Notes under the pieces: model-generated
What the model was told of the DNA's origin: nothing
Databases searched by the model: none
What the model saw: the letters and a program-made list of their open reading frames with translations, nothing else
Position numbers and translations under genes: made by a program
DNA from: an uncultured Ruminococcus sp.
GTDB lineage: Bacteria > Bacillota > Clostridia > Oscillospirales > Ruminococcaceae
Assembly: GCF_934476685.1 (NCBI RefSeq)
Contig: NZ_CAKSNX010000006.1
Coordinates: 72,903 to 136,902 of the forward strand
Length of the DNA stretch: 64,000 nt
Reading direction: 5' to 3'
Part shown: positions 8,105 to 16,669 of the stretch, in pieces
Position numbering within the stretch: the first letter of the stretch is position 1
How the letters are laid out: each line of letters begins with the position of its first letter

Positions 8105-9034
8105 TTAATCAAAGAGTGCTGTCGAAAGATATCTCTCACCTGTGTCAGGGAGGAGTGCTACGATGACTTTGCCCTTGTTCTCAGGTCTCTTTGAAAGCTC
8201 TGCTGCTGTGTGGAGTGCTGCACCTGAAGAGATACCAACGAGGATACCCTCTGTCTTTGCGAACTTGTTTCCTGCTGCGAAAGCGTCAGCGTTTTCAACT
8301 GGGAAAACTTCGTCATATATCTTTGTATCAAGGACATCCGGAACAAATCCTGCGCCGATACCCTGAATCTTATGAGGACCCGACTTGCCCTGTGAAAGGA
8401 CTGGTGATGTAGCAGGCTCAACAGCTACTACCTTAACGTCAGGATTCTTTGACTTGAGGTACTTGCCGACACCTGTAACTGTTCCGCCTGTACCTACGCC
8501 GGCAACAAAGATATCTACCTTTCCGTCTGTATCTTCCCAGATCTCAGGACCTGTTGTTGCAAAATGTACAGCAGGGTTTGCAGGGTTTACGAACTGTCCG
8601 AGGATAACTGCACCCTCGATAGTTTCCTTAAGCTCGTCAGCCTTAGCGATAGCGCCTGTCATACCCTTTGCGCCCTCAGTCAGCACGATCTCTGCGCCGT
8701 ATGCTTTAAGAAGATTTCTTCTTTCGATACTCATTGTTTCAGGCATTGTAAGAATAACCTTGTATCCCTTAGATGTACCTACTGCTGCAAGCCCGATACC
8801 TGTGTTGCCTGATGTTGGCTCGATGATAGTTGAACCCTTTTTAAGTATGCCGCTCTTTTCAGCCTCTTCGATCATATTGAGCGCTACTCTGTCCTTAACG
8901 CTTCCAGCAGGATTGAAATATTCAAGCTTAGCAACGATCTTGCCCTCTGCGCCTGCAGCTGCTGCGAAATTTGAAACCTCTAAAAGAGGTGTTCTGCCGA
9001 TAAGTTCTCCAACATTCTTATAAATCTTAGCCAT
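8105..9034 (-). CDS. cysK: Cysteine synthase (O-acetylserine sulfhydrylase)
   Basis: A 309-residue PLP enzyme of normal length for CysK. It makes cysteine and acetate from O-acetylserine and sulfide in the cytoplasm. The PLP-binding lysine is in GSVKDRVALNMI, the substrate loop is EPTSGNTGIGLA, and the glycine-rich phosphate loop is GVGTGGTVTGVGKY. GISSGAA near the C terminus is also typical. GGGAG lies 9 bases before the ATG. It has its own promoter and a run of terminator-like repeats downstream, so it is probably monocistronic. Confidence 0.97.
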   Translation of the reverse strand: MAKIYKNVGELIGRTPLLEVSNFAAAAGAEGKIVAKLEYFNPAGSVKDRVALNMIEEAEKSGILKKGSTIIEPTSGNTGIGLAAVGTSKGYKVILTMPETMSIERRNLLKAYGAEIVLTEGAKGMTGAIAKADELKETIEGAVILGQFVNPANPAVHFATTGPEIWEDTDGKVDIFVAGVGTGGTVTGVGKYLKSKNPDVKVVAVEPATSPVLSQGKSGPHKIQGIGAGFVPDVLDTKIYDEVFPVENADAFAAGNKFAKTEGILVGISSGAALHTAAELSKRPENKGKVIVALLPDTGERYLSTALFD

Positions 9035-9144
9035 TATGATTACTCCCTTTCAAAAATATAATATTACGGACACGCTGACAAAATGCTTTATTATGATTAC
9101 CGATCTGCATTTCTCTCAGCCGTTCTGTTCTTTACTGTGATTAT

Positions 9145-9173
9145 AATATATCACATAAATCATACTATGTCAA
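9145..9173 (-). promoter_or_regulatory. Promoter of cysK
   Basis: On the minus strand: TTGACA, 17-base spacer, TATATT, predicting a leader of about 100 bases. No riboswitch or T-box motif was recognised in the leader. Confidence 0.7.
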
Positions 9174-9252
9174 TAGGTTTTATATGTTTTCGGCTATATG
9201 CACAAATAATCTCCTATCAGCTAGTGCAAATTGGAGATTATAGCCATTTTAA

Positions 9253-9969
9253 TCACTTATTTAAAGTATATTCCACCACACAGTATACCTTTCCGCTGTC
9301 ATCGGCAAGGCTGACGGCAATGATATTCCCCTGCGTATAGACGAGGGCATTTACCTTTATGCCACGTTTCAACGGCACTTTATATTCTATCCTCACACGG
9401 CTGACATCGGCATTTTCGGGGATAAACTCGTCCGTTATATCCACATATCTTGCATTATTGACGTGCCTGTTCATATCTATATCGCATCTGCGGATATAAA
9501 CGTCCTTATACACCTGCGGCTCACAGTCGGGCAGAGCTATCTTTCTTGAACAGCTTTCAAAATTTTCAAGGACAGGATATACCTTCACTTTGTCGATAAG
9601 CTCTTTAGGCGCTCTTACAGGTTTCTGAGTCGCAAGATCCATAAATGCTCCCCCTGCCGATGAGGCTATGCAGACATCTCCATTTTCACCATAAATAACA
9701 GTATTTCTGAAACCATACATTCTTTTAAGCTCCACCGTCCAGGTTTTTACATGGATATTCTCGCCGTAAACAGGTCTGCGGATAATATCCATCTGACGTG
9801 AAACAAGGAACATTCCGCAGTTTTCCTCTCTGAAATAAGGGGACATAACAGGGTGAGTTTCAAGATGAAAGTTTGATGCGTCCTGCAAAATATCTATAAG
9901 CGCACCATTACGCACCTCATCATTCTCTCCTATATCACTGCACAGCACACGTCTGTTCATTTCATACAT
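9253..9969 (-). CDS. Acyl-ACP thioesterase
   Basis: A 238-residue protein of the FatA/FatB-like acyl-ACP thioesterase family, made of two hot-dog domains. It releases fatty acids from acyl carrier protein. The second half contains YIRRCDIDMNRHVNNARYVD; the Asp-x-Asn-x-His-Val-Asn-Asn segment is the active-site signature of the family. The first half has the paired hot-dog strand region (VKTWTVELKRMYGFRNTV). GGAGG lies 8 bases before the ATG. It stands between a terminator and cysK with no obvious operon partner. Confidence 0.9.
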   Translation of the reverse strand: MYEMNRRVLCSDIGENDEVRNGALIDILQDASNFHLETHPVMSPYFREENCGMFLVSRQMDIIRRPVYGENIHVKTWTVELKRMYGFRNTVIYGENGDVCIASSAGGAFMDLATQKPVRAPKELIDKVKVYPVLENFESCSRKIALPDCEPQVYKDVYIRRCDIDMNRHVNNARYVDITDEFIPENADVSRVRIEYKVPLKRGIKVNALVYTQGNIIAVSLADDSGKVYCVVEYTLNK

Positions 9970-10000
9970 AGCTTTTCCTCCTGAAAAAAATTAAACAATC

Positions 10001-10042
10001 AAAAAGGCAGCCGCAATTTATAGCTGCAGCTGCCGACTTTTT
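10001..10042 (-). terminator. Terminator of the cpsC/cpsD-like pair
   Basis: GGCAGC and GCTGCC arms enclose an imperfect hairpin, with a T run following on the minus strand (AAAAA at 10001-10005 on the plus strand). Confidence 0.75.
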
Positions 10043-10061
10043 GTGTTTTACAAAATATCGT

Positions 10062-10808
10062 TTAAGTTTCGCTGCTGTCAGCAGAATAGCTGTAACGATA
10101 TTTATATTTATATTTGTAGTTGTATTTTCCGCCTGAGATATTAACGTTATTTACAACAACTCCAAGAATAGAGCCGTTTGCAAACTTTACAGCGTCGATA
10201 GCCTCGCCGAGAGCGTCATATGTAGACTGACCCTGCTTTGCGATAAGCACGATACCCGCAATATTGTTCACAAGGGTAAGTGTATCCGTAACGACATTTA
10301 TCGGCGGAGTGTCAAGTATAACATAATCGTAATACTTTGAAAGCTCATCCAGAAGCACCTTCATATTGTTTGAAGCCAGCATTTCTGACGGGTTAGGCGG
10401 TATAGGACCGCAGGTAACAACGTCAAGGTAAGGTATCACTTGTTCGTTTACGACTTCCTTAAAGGAATGTATTCCGCTCATGAGCGTGGAAAGTCCCTTT
10501 GCATTTTTCAGTTTGAACATCTTATGCTGTACAGGCTTTCTGAGGTCGCAGTCGATAAGCAGTACCTTTGACTTTGTCTGCGCCATTGTGATAGCTATAT
10601 TAGCCGCACAGGTGGATTTACCCTCGGCAGCCATAGAGCTTGAAACTGCAAATATCTTGCTCTCCTTAGTTGCAAGAGCAAAGGTTATATTTGTTCTGAG
10701 GTTCTTATAAGCCTCTGTTACCTGAAAGGCGATATTAGGGTCAAGGAGAGTTCTTCTCTTTGAACGCTGGGGAGCGCTGATCTTCTTTTTGCTTGCTATT
10801 GTAGGCAT
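10062..10808 (-). CDS. Bacterial tyrosine kinase (CpsD/CapB family)
   Basis: A 248-residue BY-kinase. The Walker A motif is AAEGKST (Lys64), the Walker A' is LLIDCDLRKP, and Walker B is VILDTPP. The C terminus is a tyrosine cluster (YKYKYKYRYSYS) that is autophosphorylated in this family. Such kinases work with a membrane CpsC protein to control exopolysaccharide assembly. The ATG overlaps the stop of the cpsC-like gene by one base (TAATG), so translation is coupled. No glycosyltransferase or polymerase genes adjoin it, so the polymer locus it serves is elsewhere or it phosphorylates other targets. Confidence 0.93.
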   Translation of the reverse strand: MPTIASKKKISAPQRSKRRTLLDPNIAFQVTEAYKNLRTNITFALATKESKIFAVSSSMAAEGKSTCAANIAITMAQTKSKVLLIDCDLRKPVQHKMFKLKNAKGLSTLMSGIHSFKEVVNEQVIPYLDVVTCGPIPPNPSEMLASNNMKVLLDELSKYYDYVILDTPPINVVTDTLTLVNNIAGIVLIAKQGQSTYDALGEAIDAVKFANGSILGVVVNNVNISGGKYNYKYKYKYRYSYSADSSET

Positions 10809-11560
10809 TATTTTCCCGCTCCTTTCTCATCCATAAATATGTCAGGTATCTCTGCGAGGATAGGAACATTGAATCTTGCCTTAACGTCCTCACCGCTTGT
10901 TACTGCATTGTCGAAGTAATCCATAATGATAACAAGGATTATCGAAACAGCAAGTCCGATAACGAAACCGATAATTGTTATAAGGCTTATATTCGGACCG
11001 CTCGGAGATGTGGGGATCTTAGCGTCTGAGATAGTTTCAACAGAACCTGCCTGAGTTACACGGGTGATAAGGTCCGGAGCGATATCTGAGATATATGTGC
11101 ATATATCAGCCGCAAATCTCGGAACTTCACAAGTACAGGAAACCTGAAGTACCTCGGTATTGTTTACGGAAGATATTGTAACTATATCCTGTATCTCGCT
11201 TGTGGGGATATACTCCTTGCCGTCATCATCTTTAGCTACTGTAAAATAGTTTGCAAGATCCTTTGTGTCATAATCTGCGATAAGCTTATCAGATACAGCC
11301 TCATACACAGATGTATCGTTAAGGATAACTATGTAAGTTTCCGCAAGTGATTTTGCAGCCGTAAGATCCTGATAGCTTACGTTGTCGCTGTTGGAAGCGG
11401 CTGTGTTCTTTACATAGATCTTTATGCTGGAGGTATACTGAAGCGGCAGTACGAATTTAGCCACACAGAAACCGGCAACAGTACAAAGCAGCGTAATGAG
11501 GATTATGAGCTTGATCCTGCTAAGTAAAAGATTGACAATGTCTTTTACATTCATTTCCAT
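10808..11560 (-). CDS. Wzz/CpsC-type chain-length determinant, kinase activator
   Basis: A membrane protein of about 250 residues with one helix near the N terminus (LIILITLLCTVAGFCVA) and one near the C terminus (ISLITIIGFVIGLAVSIILV), framing an extracellular domain. This is the Wzz/CpsC topology, and SGPNISLITIIG is the proline-bearing segment usual before the second helix. I place the start at the ATG at 11560, which has GGTGG 11 bases upstream; an upstream in-frame ATG at 11614 lacks a site. It should recruit and activate the kinase encoded downstream. Confidence 0.88.
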   Translation of the reverse strand: MEMNVKDIVNLLLSRIKLIILITLLCTVAGFCVAKFVLPLQYTSSIKIYVKNTAASNSDNVSYQDLTAAKSLAETYIVILNDTSVYEAVSDKLIADYDTKDLANYFTVAKDDDGKEYIPTSEIQDIVTISSVNNTEVLQVSCTCEVPRFAADICTYISDIAPDLITRVTQAGSVETISDAKIPTSPSGPNISLITIIGFVIGLAVSIILVIIMDYFDNAVTSGEDVKARFNVPILAEIPDIFMDEKGAGK

Positions 11561-11623
11561 ATTAAAATATCCACCTTTTTTCTTCAAAATAAGCGCACAA
11601 GACACGCACACCATATACTACTA

Positions 11624-11652
11624 ATTATACAGCATATTTAAAGTTATGTCAA
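11624..11652 (-). promoter_or_regulatory. Promoter of the cpsC/cpsD pair
   Basis: On the minus strand: TTGACA, 17-base spacer, TATAAT, a full consensus match. Confidence 0.8.
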
Positions 11653-11763
11653 TAGTTTTATCATTTAATGACAAAATTCGTCACATTAAATAAGCACTGT
11701 GTCAGAGTATAAAGCTATGCTGTATCATTTACTGTAAAACGCCCTGAATACGGCACAAAAAGC

Positions 11764-12438
11764 CTATGAAAGCAGTTCTCTCATTACCCAGCCTGCCGTA
11801 CCGTTATAGTCAGTATACACCCATACATTACCACTTGAGTCAGTAGTTTCTCCCCTGCCGTATATAGTTTCTCCGTCGGGGATTTTAAGCTGAACGTCAT
11901 AGCTTTTTGACGGACCAAAACGCAGGTTGAGATACGTTGTATCGGAAGTGACCTTATACTTCACATTTGATGAATACTTCATGCTGTCGCTCATCTTGTA
12001 AAGTGCGTCAGCTTTAAAAGCGGTCGTTGTGGTAGTAGTCTGGGTAGTCTTTTTGGTCGTGGTCGATGCTGTTTTCGAGGTCGCCGTAACACCGCTGCCG
12101 TTTGGCAGTGTGTAATAAGTTTTCACCGTAGTTGTGGAGGACATCGTCGCTCTTACGTCCTCGTCATAGAGGTCGGGACGGCTGTAATCATTCTCCAGCG
12201 TTCCGCCTGTCATACTAGTGGTGGAGGTATATCCCTCTATGCCCTCATCGTCATTATCAACATCACCTGTATACACCGCAGTTTTCGTTGTTTCCGCCAT
12301 TCGTCGGTCAGAGGTCGTTTCTGTGGCTGATTGCGTTGTGGTGGTGCTTGGCCCTATCCACTCTGTGATACCGCATGAACTTACAGCGGCGGCACACGCA
12401 AGGGCAGCAATGATCTTACCTTTATTTTCAAACTTCAT
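11764..12438 (-). CDS. Lipoprotein with C-terminal bacterial SH3 domain
   Basis: A 224-residue protein. The signal peptide ends in the lipobox-like VSSC, so it should be lipid-anchored. A long Thr/Ser-rich, unstructured region follows (about 30-145). The last 65 residues form an SH3b domain, with the usual LNLRFGPSKSYDV segment and the ending VYTDYNGTAGWV. SH3b domains in secreted proteins bind cell-wall peptides or glycans. A wall-tethering or sensing role is inferred; no catalytic domain is present. Confidence 0.88.
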   Translation of the reverse strand: MKFENKGKIIAALACAAAVSSCGITEWIGPSTTTTQSATETTSDRRMAETTKTAVYTGDVDNDDEGIEGYTSTTSMTGGTLENDYSRPDLYDEDVRATMSSTTTVKTYYTLPNGSGVTATSKTASTTTKKTTQTTTTTTAFKADALYKMSDSMKYSSNVKYKVTSDTTYLNLRFGPSKSYDVQLKIPDGETIYGRGETTDSSGNVWVYTDYNGTAGWVMRELLS

Positions 12439-12495
12439 TTTTGTTTCACCTTTTTACACTATATCTTTTATATCTTTTCGTTTTTTGCTCTTATT

Positions 12496-13293
12496 TTACC
12501 CCTTTACGTCAAGCAGTCTTACTGCATTTTCCCCTAAGATCTTCTCTTTTTCGTCATCGGAAAGGTCAAGCTTCAGTATCTTCTCTTTCATTTTACCCGA
12601 ACTTTCCCATGGGCAGTCGCTTGCAAAGAGTATCCTGTCAGCGCCATGCTTTCTGATTATCTTCACCATAAGCTCGTCAGGACAGTTGTATGAAAAAGCT
12701 GTATCAAAATAAACTTCTCCGTCCATGCCTGCAAGGATATCATATACCTCCTGCCAGCGTTCATTTGCGCCGAGGTGTGCAAGTATTACCTTGAGATGCG
12801 GGTGCTTTTTTAGCATCTTTATCGCCCTCTCAGGCGGGTTATGCACAAGATCAGGTGATGCACAGTCCCAGCCTGCATGGAATATCACAGGCAGATCACG
12901 TCGCTCTATCTCATCATATACAGCGTCCATTCTGTCCTCATCGACCATAAACCCCTGATAATCGGGGTGGAGCTTTATGCCGTGCAGTCCCATAGCCTTT
13001 ATCCTGTCAAGTTCCTGCGGAATATCCTCTGCGTCGGGGTGAATACTTCCGAAACTGATTAATCTTCCGCCGTCCTGTTCAGCCGCCCAGTCGTTGAGTA
13101 TTACCTGCTGAGTAGGTTTTGTGGCAATCGGCAGTAAAACTCCCTTATCCACTCCCCACTCGTCAAATCTTTCAACAGTCTGTTCCACAAGACCTCTTGT
13201 ATAAGGAGCCATGCCGCTCCTGCTTTCAAGCTGGCTGATAGCACGTTCCGCTATTTTCGGATTAAAACAATGAACATGAAAATCAATGACCAT
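12496..13293 (-). CDS. Amidohydrolase (metal-dependent hydrolase, PF04909-like)
   Basis: About 265 residues of the amidohydrolase-2 TIM-barrel fold. The first metal ligands are in DFHVHCF. Further conserved His and Asp residues are in IKLHPDY, VIFHAGWD, VILAHLG and LFASDCPW. Relatives hydrolyse or decarboxylate small ring compounds; the substrate here is unknown. I start at the ATG at 13293, which begins MVIDFHVH as in relatives. Upstream in-frame ATGs at 13302 and 13341 have poorer spacing to a purine-rich site. Confidence 0.87.
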   Translation of the reverse strand: MVIDFHVHCFNPKIAERAISQLESRSGMAPYTRGLVEQTVERFDEWGVDKGVLLPIATKPTQQVILNDWAAEQDGGRLISFGSIHPDAEDIPQELDRIKAMGLHGIKLHPDYQGFMVDEDRMDAVYDEIERRDLPVIFHAGWDCASPDLVHNPPERAIKMLKKHPHLKVILAHLGANERWQEVYDILAGMDGEVYFDTAFSYNCPDELMVKIIRKHGADRILFASDCPWESSGKMKEKILKLDLSDDEKEKILGENAVRLLDVKG

Positions 13294-13432
13294 AAAATAC
13301 ATCTCACTTATTTCAATTATTTCAATAAAAATTATATACAAATATAGCTGATACCGATTTTTATTATATCACATCGGCTTTCCCATTTCAAGAAATCACG
13401 CCAATTTTCATTTAATTCTCACACATTTCGGC

Positions 13433-13461
13433 TTGCAAAGGGGTGAATAATATGCTATAAT
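13433..13461 (+). promoter_or_regulatory. Promoter of the acpS-nnr operon
   Basis: TTGCAA, 17-base spacer, TATAAT, 63 bases before the first ATG of the operon. Confidence 0.8.
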
Positions 13462-13524
13462 AAATAATGTTCTATTTATAATAAATTTTAGCAGGATTTT
13501 TTCTGCAATGGAGGATCATAATTA

Positions 13525-14040
13525 ATGGATAGCTTTAAGGAACAAATTGTTAAAAAGCATAATACAAGCCGTGATACCGTAACAAAGATCTGCATAATGG
13601 TAGCAAGCGTCGCACTGGCATTCGCTATTATTTTTCTCGTTCTCGCAGTGCCGAAATGGGCAGTAATAGGAATTTTCATTGCCTGCCTTTGCATATATGG
13701 CGGATACTATCTTATACAGAATCTTAATGTGGAGTATGAGTACATCTTCACAAACGGCGACCTTGATATCGACAAGATAATCGCACAGCGTTCAAGAAAG
13801 CGTCTTGCTACGATAAATATCACAAATGCTACCGCAGTCGGAAAGGCTGACGATAATTTCTCCGTAAGGGACGGCAGAACACTTGTGTTCGCAAGTGCCT
13901 GCGATCCTGAGGCTGATGATTACTACATTGACGTAAACAACAAAAAGCTGGGCGAAACAACTCTTGTTTTCACGCCCGATGAAGATATGCTTGATCTTAT
14001 AAAGCATCATCTTCCGAGAAATCTCAGAAATTCCATATAA
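13525..14040 (+). CDS. Membrane protein of unknown function (two helices)
   Basis: A 171-residue protein with two membrane helices (about 21-43 and 46-66) and a soluble domain of about 100 residues. That domain has alternating beta-type segments (YEYIFTNGDLDIDKIIAQRSRKRL). It resembles short Clostridia proteins I recall under DUF6106, but I cannot verify this. GGAGG lies 11 bases before the ATG. It is the first gene of an operon with acpS (11-base gap), which hints at a membrane or lipid-related housekeeping role without proving it. Confidence 0.75.
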   Translation: MDSFKEQIVKKHNTSRDTVTKICIMVASVALAFAIIFLVLAVPKWAVIGIFIACLCIYGGYYLIQNLNVEYEYIFTNGDLDIDKIIAQRSRKRLATINITNATAVGKADDNFSVRDGRTLVFASACDPEADDYYIDVNNKKLGETTLVFTPDEDMLDLIKHHLPRNLRNSI

Positions 14041-14051
14041 AGAGGATCACT

Positions 14052-14432
14052 ATGGGTAAATATACAGTTGGAACGGATCTTGTTGAGATCCAAAGAATAA
14101 AAGACAGCTGTCAGCGCAGAAGATTTATTGAAAGGGTATACTCCGAAAAGGAGTCTGCCCTTTTTTCATCAAAGAAAGACCCCTATCCGTCCATGGCAGG
14201 AAACTGGGCGGCAAAGGAGGCTTTCAGCAAGGCGCTCTGCACAGGAGTGCGAGGATTTGAACTTCATGAAGTATCTGTTCTCCGTGACGAACTCGGCTGT
14301 CCATACCTTGAACTTTCAGGAAAAGCGGCTGATACAGCAAACAGAATGGGAGTTGATTTTTCAGTTTCCATAACGCACACAAAAGACTATGCGTCCGCCG
14401 TTGTCATAGCTTTCCCAAAGGAAGATAACTAA
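14052..14432 (+). CDS. acpS: Holo-[acyl-carrier-protein] synthase
   Basis: A 126-residue protein of normal AcpS length. It transfers 4'-phosphopantetheine from CoA to apo-ACP. The magnesium-binding Asp is in GTDLVEIQRI and the second acidic residue in WAAKEAFSKAL; SITHTKDYA is the conserved C-terminal motif. AGAGG precedes the ATG by 7 bases. It is followed by the NAD(P)HX repair gene, a common bacterial neighbourhood. Confidence 0.97.
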   Translation: MGKYTVGTDLVEIQRIKDSCQRRRFIERVYSEKESALFSSKKDPYPSMAGNWAAKEAFSKALCTGVRGFELHEVSVLRDELGCPYLELSGKAADTANRMGVDFSVSITHTKDYASAVVIAFPKEDN

Positions 14433-14473
14433 GTTTAAATATATGGGCTATAAAATCAAAAGGGGTGTATACA

Positions 14474-16048
14474 ATGTCTGAAAAATACACAAACAGAGTG
14501 CTTTCGACCGCACAGATGACATACTGCGAACACAAGTCCGACGAGCTTGGTGTGTCCCTCAAAGAGCTTATGGATAACGCAGCTGCGGCACTTTCGGCAC
14601 ATATCGAGGCGATATGCAAAAAGAAAAAGCTGAATAAGATCCTTATTCTCACTGGAAAAGGCAACAACGGCGGTGACGGACTTGTGGCTGCAAACCTGCT
14701 GGCTGAAAAAGGTTTTGACGTGCAGATAATGCTTTGCTGCGGTGAACCGACCACAGACCTCGCCAGAGCGGCCAGAGAGCGTCTTAAAGACGATATATCG
14801 GTTTATGAGTATAATGACTCAGCTGAAATGAAAGCCGTTATAACACAGGCTGAGGTGCTTGTGGACTGCATCTTTGGAACAGGCTTCAAAGGTGATATAC
14901 GCAAAAATATGAACATCTTGTTTGAAATTCTGAACCTATCCTCTGCATACAAAATTGCCTGCGATATACCGTCGGGAGCGAACGCTCAGAGCGGTCAGGC
15001 AAGTACGCTCACCTTCCCTGCTGACATGACGGTAACGTTCCACGCAAAAAAAATCGGAATGACTATCTCGCCCGCAAAGGAAATTTGCGGCAAGATCTTT
15101 GTCGAGGATATAAAGATACCTAATGAGGTATATGACGATATGCCTGCGGAACTTTCGGATATCATAACAGAAAATGCTGATCTTCCCCCTGCAAAGCTGC
15201 TGCCTGCAAGACCTTCTTACGGTCACAAAGGCACATTCGGAAAGCTTGTCAGCGTATGCGGTTCGGGGAGTTACATCGGTGCGGCTGTTATATCCGCACA
15301 TTCCGCCCTCAGAACGGGAGTGGGGATAGTTAATCTTTGCACTGCGCCCGAAGTTATATCGGCTGCCGCCTGCACAATTCCGGAATGTACTTTTTCGGCT
15401 ATGAAATGCGATGAAAACGGGTTTTTGACCGGCGAAAATGCCGATACGATACTTGAAAAGCTTAGTGGCGCACAATGCCTTTTGCTCGGCTGCGGACTGG
15501 GTCACACCGCCGAAACTGAAAAACTTGTAAAAGAATTGGTGGAAAAATCCCCTGTTCCAATAGTTCTTGACGCAGACGGAATAAATTCACTTTGTCCGAA
15601 TATAGATGTACTGTTGAAGAAAAAGTCAACGGTAATTTTAACGCCGCACCCTGCTGAACTCGCAAGGCTTTGCGGAGTTTCAACGGCAGAGATCATGTCG
15701 GACAGGCTGAAATATGCGTCGGAATTTTCAAAGAAATACGGAGTTATCGTTGCCGCAAAGAGCGCTCAGACCTTAGTTTGCAGCGGCGGTCGGGTAATGA
15801 TAAATTCCGCAGGCTGCACAGCCCTTGCAAAAGGCGGTTCGGGAGATATGCTGGCAGGCATAATTTCCTCTTTAACGGCGCAAAGTCCCGAAACTCCCGC
15901 AAACAACGCTTGGCTCGGCTGTTATATAATGGGCAAAACTGCCGAAATGCTCAGCGAAGAAAATTCTGAGCGAGGTATTCTTGCCACAGACATTATAAAG
16001 GCTCTGCCGAAATTTCTGAAAAAACTGGAGCAGGAACAAGAGCAGTAA
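14474..16048 (+). CDS. nnr: Bifunctional NAD(P)H-hydrate epimerase / ADP-dependent dehydratase
   Basis: About 524 residues. The N-terminal YjeF-type epimerase domain (about 1-215) carries LTGKGNNGGDG and DCIFGTGFKG. The C-terminal ribokinase-like dehydratase (about 230-510) carries LTPHPAELARL and KGGSGDMLAGI. Together they repair damaged NADHX and NADPHX in the cytoplasm. I use the ATG at 14474, which has AAAAGGGG 8 bases upstream; an in-frame GTG at 14465 overlaps that site. It is cotranscribed with acpS. Confidence 0.95.
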   Translation: MSEKYTNRVLSTAQMTYCEHKSDELGVSLKELMDNAAAALSAHIEAICKKKKLNKILILTGKGNNGGDGLVAANLLAEKGFDVQIMLCCGEPTTDLARAARERLKDDISVYEYNDSAEMKAVITQAEVLVDCIFGTGFKGDIRKNMNILFEILNLSSAYKIACDIPSGANAQSGQASTLTFPADMTVTFHAKKIGMTISPAKEICGKIFVEDIKIPNEVYDDMPAELSDIITENADLPPAKLLPARPSYGHKGTFGKLVSVCGSGSYIGAAVISAHSALRTGVGIVNLCTAPEVISAAACTIPECTFSAMKCDENGFLTGENADTILEKLSGAQCLLLGCGLGHTAETEKLVKELVEKSPVPIVLDADGINSLCPNIDVLLKKKSTVILTPHPAELARLCGVSTAEIMSDRLKYASEFSKKYGVIVAAKSAQTLVCSGGRVMINSAGCTALAKGGSGDMLAGIISSLTAQSPETPANNAWLGCYIMGKTAEMLSEENSERGILATDIIKALPKFLKKLEQEQEQ

Positions 16049-16063
16049 AATTACCAAAAGATC

Positions 16064-16096
16064 AAGGCTTTCTTCAATGCGAAGAAAGCCTTTTTT
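16064..16096 (+). terminator. Terminator after nnr, abutting the next ribosome binding site
   Basis: AAGGCTTTCTTC pairs perfectly with GAAGAAAGCCTT, followed by TTTT. The GGAGG of the next gene starts within 2 bases of the T run. It may act as a partial terminator or attenuator for the lipoprotein gene. Confidence 0.85.
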
Positions 16097-16112
16097 CGGA
16101 GGTATACGATTT

Positions 16113-16619
16113 ATGAAAAATAAGATCAGGATTTTTGCAGTCATTTCTTTTGCCTCTTTAGCCGCTTTGACGTTCACTTCCTGCGGAGGAAAGCGTGAGG
16201 CTGTCAAGCAGGAGGCTTTGCCCGAAAAATTCGACAAAACAGCCAACATCACTCTTGATGAAAAGGAATATTCAGCCGATTTTAAGCGTGGCGGTGCAGA
16301 TATATGGGAATGTGAATTTACTGCCCCCGAAACTATCGAGGGGTTAAAGCTCACCATTTCAGGAGAAGTCTGCCGACTGGAATACAAGGGACTTGACTAC
16401 ACTGTACAGCGTGAAAATATGCCGGATTACGGTATTTTACCGCTGGTAACAAAGTCGGTAGACAGCCTTATTGCAGGCCGTGACATTTCGACAGTAAAAA
16501 GCGGAAAATCCGTCATAAGCAGCGGAACGGTTTCCGGAGAAAGTTTTTCGGCTGAAATATCCGACGGTGAGATAAAAACTCTTAACATCGAAGGCTATCT
16601 TTCCGTTGAATTTACATAA
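16113..16619 (+). CDS. Small lipoprotein of unknown function
   Basis: About 168 residues. The signal peptide ends TFTSCGG, a lipobox, so it should be anchored in the membrane by Cys. The mature part is a soluble domain with repeated short beta-type segments (ITLDEKEYSADF, WECEFTAPETIEGLKLTI), and I do not recognise the family. The start at 16113 follows GGAGG by 10 bases; upstream in-frame codons run through the terminator hairpin and are unlikely to be coding. It follows nnr across that terminator. Confidence 0.78.
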   Translation: MKNKIRIFAVISFASLAALTFTSCGGKREAVKQEALPEKFDKTANITLDEKEYSADFKRGGADIWECEFTAPETIEGLKLTISGEVCRLEYKGLDYTVQRENMPDYGILPLVTKSVDSLIAGRDISTVKSGKSVISSGTVSGESFSAEISDGEIKTLNIEGYLSVEFT

Positions 16620-16650
16620 AAAAACTGCGGAGGTTATCCGCAGTTTTTTG
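16618..16650. terminator. Bidirectional terminator between convergent genes
   Basis: AAAACTGCGGA pairs with TCCGCAGTTTT, with T and A runs on either side. It lies between the + strand lipoprotein and the - strand secreted protein. Confidence 0.9.
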
Positions 16651-16669
16651 TAAAATTATATGTAATAAA

